Below, in pieces: positions 62,366 through 64,000 of a stretch of 64,000 nucleotides of DNA. The stretch covers positions 771,268 through 835,267 of the forward strand of contig NZ_JANCOJ010000001.1 of NCBI RefSeq assembly GCF_024295625.1. Reading direction: 5' to 3'. The notes below the pieces were generated by a model that saw only the letters and a program-made list of their open reading frames with translations, did no database searches and was not told the origin of the DNA. The first letter of the stretch is position 1, and each line of letters begins with the position of its first letter. A program made the translations under genes and the position numbers. The DNA comes from Streptococcus sp. CF8_St5-11. GTDB taxonomy: Bacteria; Bacillota; Bacilli; Lactobacillales; Streptococcaceae.

Positions 62366-63901
62366 TTACAACATCGGTGCGAACAATTGCATAATTTCCT
62401 TGATTAAGCTTTGGTGCCATGTAAAGCGGAAGGTATCTTCAGTGATTTCTTGGGATACTTCAAAGATGTGGTCAAAATCCTCCCGAATCTTTTTCAAGGC
62501 AGGCGTCCGATACATCCAGACCGCATTTTCATAGTGATGGACCAGGCTGCGGTAGTCAAAGTTAATCGACCCTACAACCGCCATTTCATCATCGGCAAGA
62601 ACTTGCTTGCTATGGACAAAACCAGGCGTGTACTCATAGATTTTCACACCAGCATCCATCAGATCCAAGTAAGCCCCACGCGTAACAATTTGGATCAATT
62701 TTTTATCCGGAATATGCGGGGTCACGATGCGAACATCCACCCCACGAAGGGCCGCATTGCGGATATCTTCTGTCAAATCATAATCGATGATCAAGTAAGG
62801 AGTCGTGATATAGACGTAATCCGTCGCTTGGTTGATCATATTTTGATAAACCGTCTTTCCGACCTGCGACTTGTAAATTGGCTTTGGTCCACTCCCATAG
62901 GGAATGTAGAGCCCTTCTCCTTCGACCGCCTTATTTTCAATATGGTAGCGGTCAAAATCCTCGATTTCCCCACGGTTGATGTACCAGTTCATGAGGAAGA
63001 GTCGCGTTAAGGCCTTAACAGCTCGTCCATCCAAACGGATGGCACTGTCCTTCCAGTGACCAAACCGCTCAATGTGGTTGATGTACTCGTCTGCCAAATT
63101 GACACCACCCGTATAGCCGATCTGACCATCAATGACCAAGATCTTACGGTGGTCTCGGTTGTTATAAGCTACTGTCAAACGGGGGATCACCTTGTTAAAT
63201 TTATGGGCATCAATTCCCATCTTTCGCAATCGTTTGGTATAGTTCCCAGCCAAAGTCGCCATACAGCCGATATCGTCATAAAGGAGTTTGACTTCGACCC
63301 CCTCTTTCACTTTCTGCTCTAAAATCTCTAGGATACTGTTCCACATCAAGCCCTCATCAATGATGTAAAACTCGATGAAGATAAATTTTTTCGCCGCTCT
63401 CAGATCCTCTAGTAGTTGCTCATACATCTCCTCCCCTAGAGGGTAAAAGGTTGATGCCGTCCCATTGTAGAGATCCGCATTGTGATCCATGGATAAAATC
63501 GACTTGACCAAGCCATAAACCGCCTTGCTTTCTTGCTTGAGCTCCTTACGCAACTGATGACTATTGTCCTCTCGAAACTTCATGGACTCCATATTTTTCA
63601 GCTGGATCATTTCCTTTTTGGACAAACGTCGCTCTCCAAACATGAGGTATAAAAGCGATCCAAAGACAGGAATGACGGCAATCAAGAGCCAGGTCACCTT
63701 ATTTTCAGGCGGGGTATTTCGATTAACAATAGCCAAGATTGTCGACACATATAAGAGCCCAATGACCGCAACAGATAGCCAATGCGGGAACCATCTATTA
63801 AGCCAGAAGAAGGCCGCAAAGGATGCCCAAAGTTCAAAGCCCATAAACAAAATACTAAATCCATATTTGGACATTAATAGACGTAATTTTCGAAAGGTCA
63901 C
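62366..63901 (-). CDS. cls: Cardiolipin synthase
   Basis: A 511-residue phospholipase D-superfamily enzyme that condenses phosphatidylglycerol to cardiolipin. Two N-terminal transmembrane helices, then two HKD motifs: HRKILVIDG (first) and HSKQVLADD (second), each with following GG/GS residues. The start is GTG at 63901, because AAGGAGG lies 6 nt upstream and the promoter (-10 at 63927-63932) lies upstream of that; an in-frame ATG at 63955 would fall before the -10. Monocistronic. Confidence 0.93.
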   Translation of the reverse strand: MTFRKLRLLMSKYGFSILFMGFELWASFAAFFWLNRWFPHWLSVAVIGLLYVSTILAIVNRNTPPENKVTWLLIAVIPVFGSLLYLMFGERRLSKKEMIQLKNMESMKFREDNSHQLRKELKQESKAVYGLVKSILSMDHNADLYNGTASTFYPLGEEMYEQLLEDLRAAKKFIFIEFYIIDEGLMWNSILEILEQKVKEGVEVKLLYDDIGCMATLAGNYTKRLRKMGIDAHKFNKVIPRLTVAYNNRDHRKILVIDGQIGYTGGVNLADEYINHIERFGHWKDSAIRLDGRAVKALTRLFLMNWYINRGEIEDFDRYHIENKAVEGEGLYIPYGSGPKPIYKSQVGKTVYQNMINQATDYVYITTPYLIIDYDLTEDIRNAALRGVDVRIVTPHIPDKKLIQIVTRGAYLDLMDAGVKIYEYTPGFVHSKQVLADDEMAVVGSINFDYRSLVHHYENAVWMYRTPALKKIREDFDHIFEVSQEITEDTFRFTWHQSLIKEIMQLFAPML

Positions 63902-63926
63902 AGCATCCTCCTTTTTTCTTTCTACT

Positions 63927-63955
63927 AGTATACCAATTCTTTTTACCCGATGCAA
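63927..63955 (-). promoter_or_regulatory. cls promoter
   Basis: TTGCAT (63950-63955), 17-nt spacer, TATACT (63927-63932) with TGG extension. Confidence 0.75.
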
Positions 63956-63988
63956 CGACCAACCAAGCCCCTTCTAGACAAACAAAAA

Positions 63989-64000
63989 GAGAGTGGGACA
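63989..64000 (+). repeat. Start of a fifth family 1 structured repeat
   Basis: GAGAGTGGGACA, the exact 5' end of copies A, B and C, preceded by AAAA, begins 12 bases before the window end. Confidence 0.55.

Overview
The window is a chromosomal segment of an oral, mitis/sanguinis-type Streptococcus. The grounds are the ctsR-clpC operon without mcsA/mcsB, Dpr, a BgaA-type surface beta-galactosidase with YSIRK signal and LPxTG anchor, a 2a-type penicillin-binding protein beside rpmG-secE-nusG, a wzg-wzh-wzd-wze capsule regulatory block, streptococcal promoters with extended -10 elements, and moderate GC. I cannot name the species from sequence alone. No phage, complete insertion sequence or CRISPR array was seen.

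Layout. 1-3.4 kb: 3'-truncated purA (-), then hslO-dusB (+). 3.4-6.9 kb (-): a DUF1275 membrane protein and an NAD salvage operon nadR-pnuC-nrtR with an inverted repeat over its promoter. 7-9 kb (-): a lipoprotein, then a DUF4430 lipoprotein overlapping an ECF-transporter S component. 9-12 kb (-): ctsR-clpC behind a CtsR box. 12-22.9 kb (-): two giant wall-anchored glycosidases, bgaA (GH2) followed by a GH29 alpha-L-fucosidase, with two cre sites and a tandemly duplicated start region at bgaA. 23-28.7 kb: dpr with a PerR-like box, a small polytopic protein, rpsB-tsf, tRNA-Cys, a frameshifted lipoprotein, nusG, and rpmG-secE. 28.8-33.4 kb: a YpfJ-type zinc metallopeptidase, pbp2a and a pseudouridine synthase. 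33.9-40 kb (-): two paralogous secreted wall hydrolases (CHAP; GH25 plus C39-like) built on nearly identical GBS_Bsp-like repeats. 40-56.5 kb (-): a complete Wzy-dependent capsule/receptor-polysaccharide operon. 56.7-60.3 kb (-): the anaerobic ribonucleotide reductase cluster nrdD-orf46-GNAT-nrdG. 60.4-63.9 kb (-): a large GT-C-like membrane protein and cardiolipin synthase.

How the genes work together. The polysaccharide operon carries the chain-length/phosphoregulatory block, an initiating sugar-1-phosphate transferase, a WecG/TagA/CpsF-family ManNAc transferase with its UDP-GlcNAc 2-epimerase, TarI/TarJ for CDP-ribitol, a LicD-type phosphotransferase, UDP-galactopyranose mutase with an adjacent glycosyltransferase, two further glycosyltransferases, Wzx and Wzy. 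This predicts a polymer containing ManNAc, galactofuranose and ribitol phosphate. The two surface glycosidases probably trim host glycans under carbon catabolite control.

The least explained material is intergenic. Two families of structured repeats lie just 3' of genes, in sense orientation, and keep their hairpins while the stem sequences change. Family 1 is at 3241, 7890, 27375 and 33698, with a fragment at the window end. Family 2 is at 29865 and 33453. Three genes (hslO, the pseudouridine synthase, pbp2a) have promoters so close to the start codon that their mRNAs should be leaderless or nearly so.
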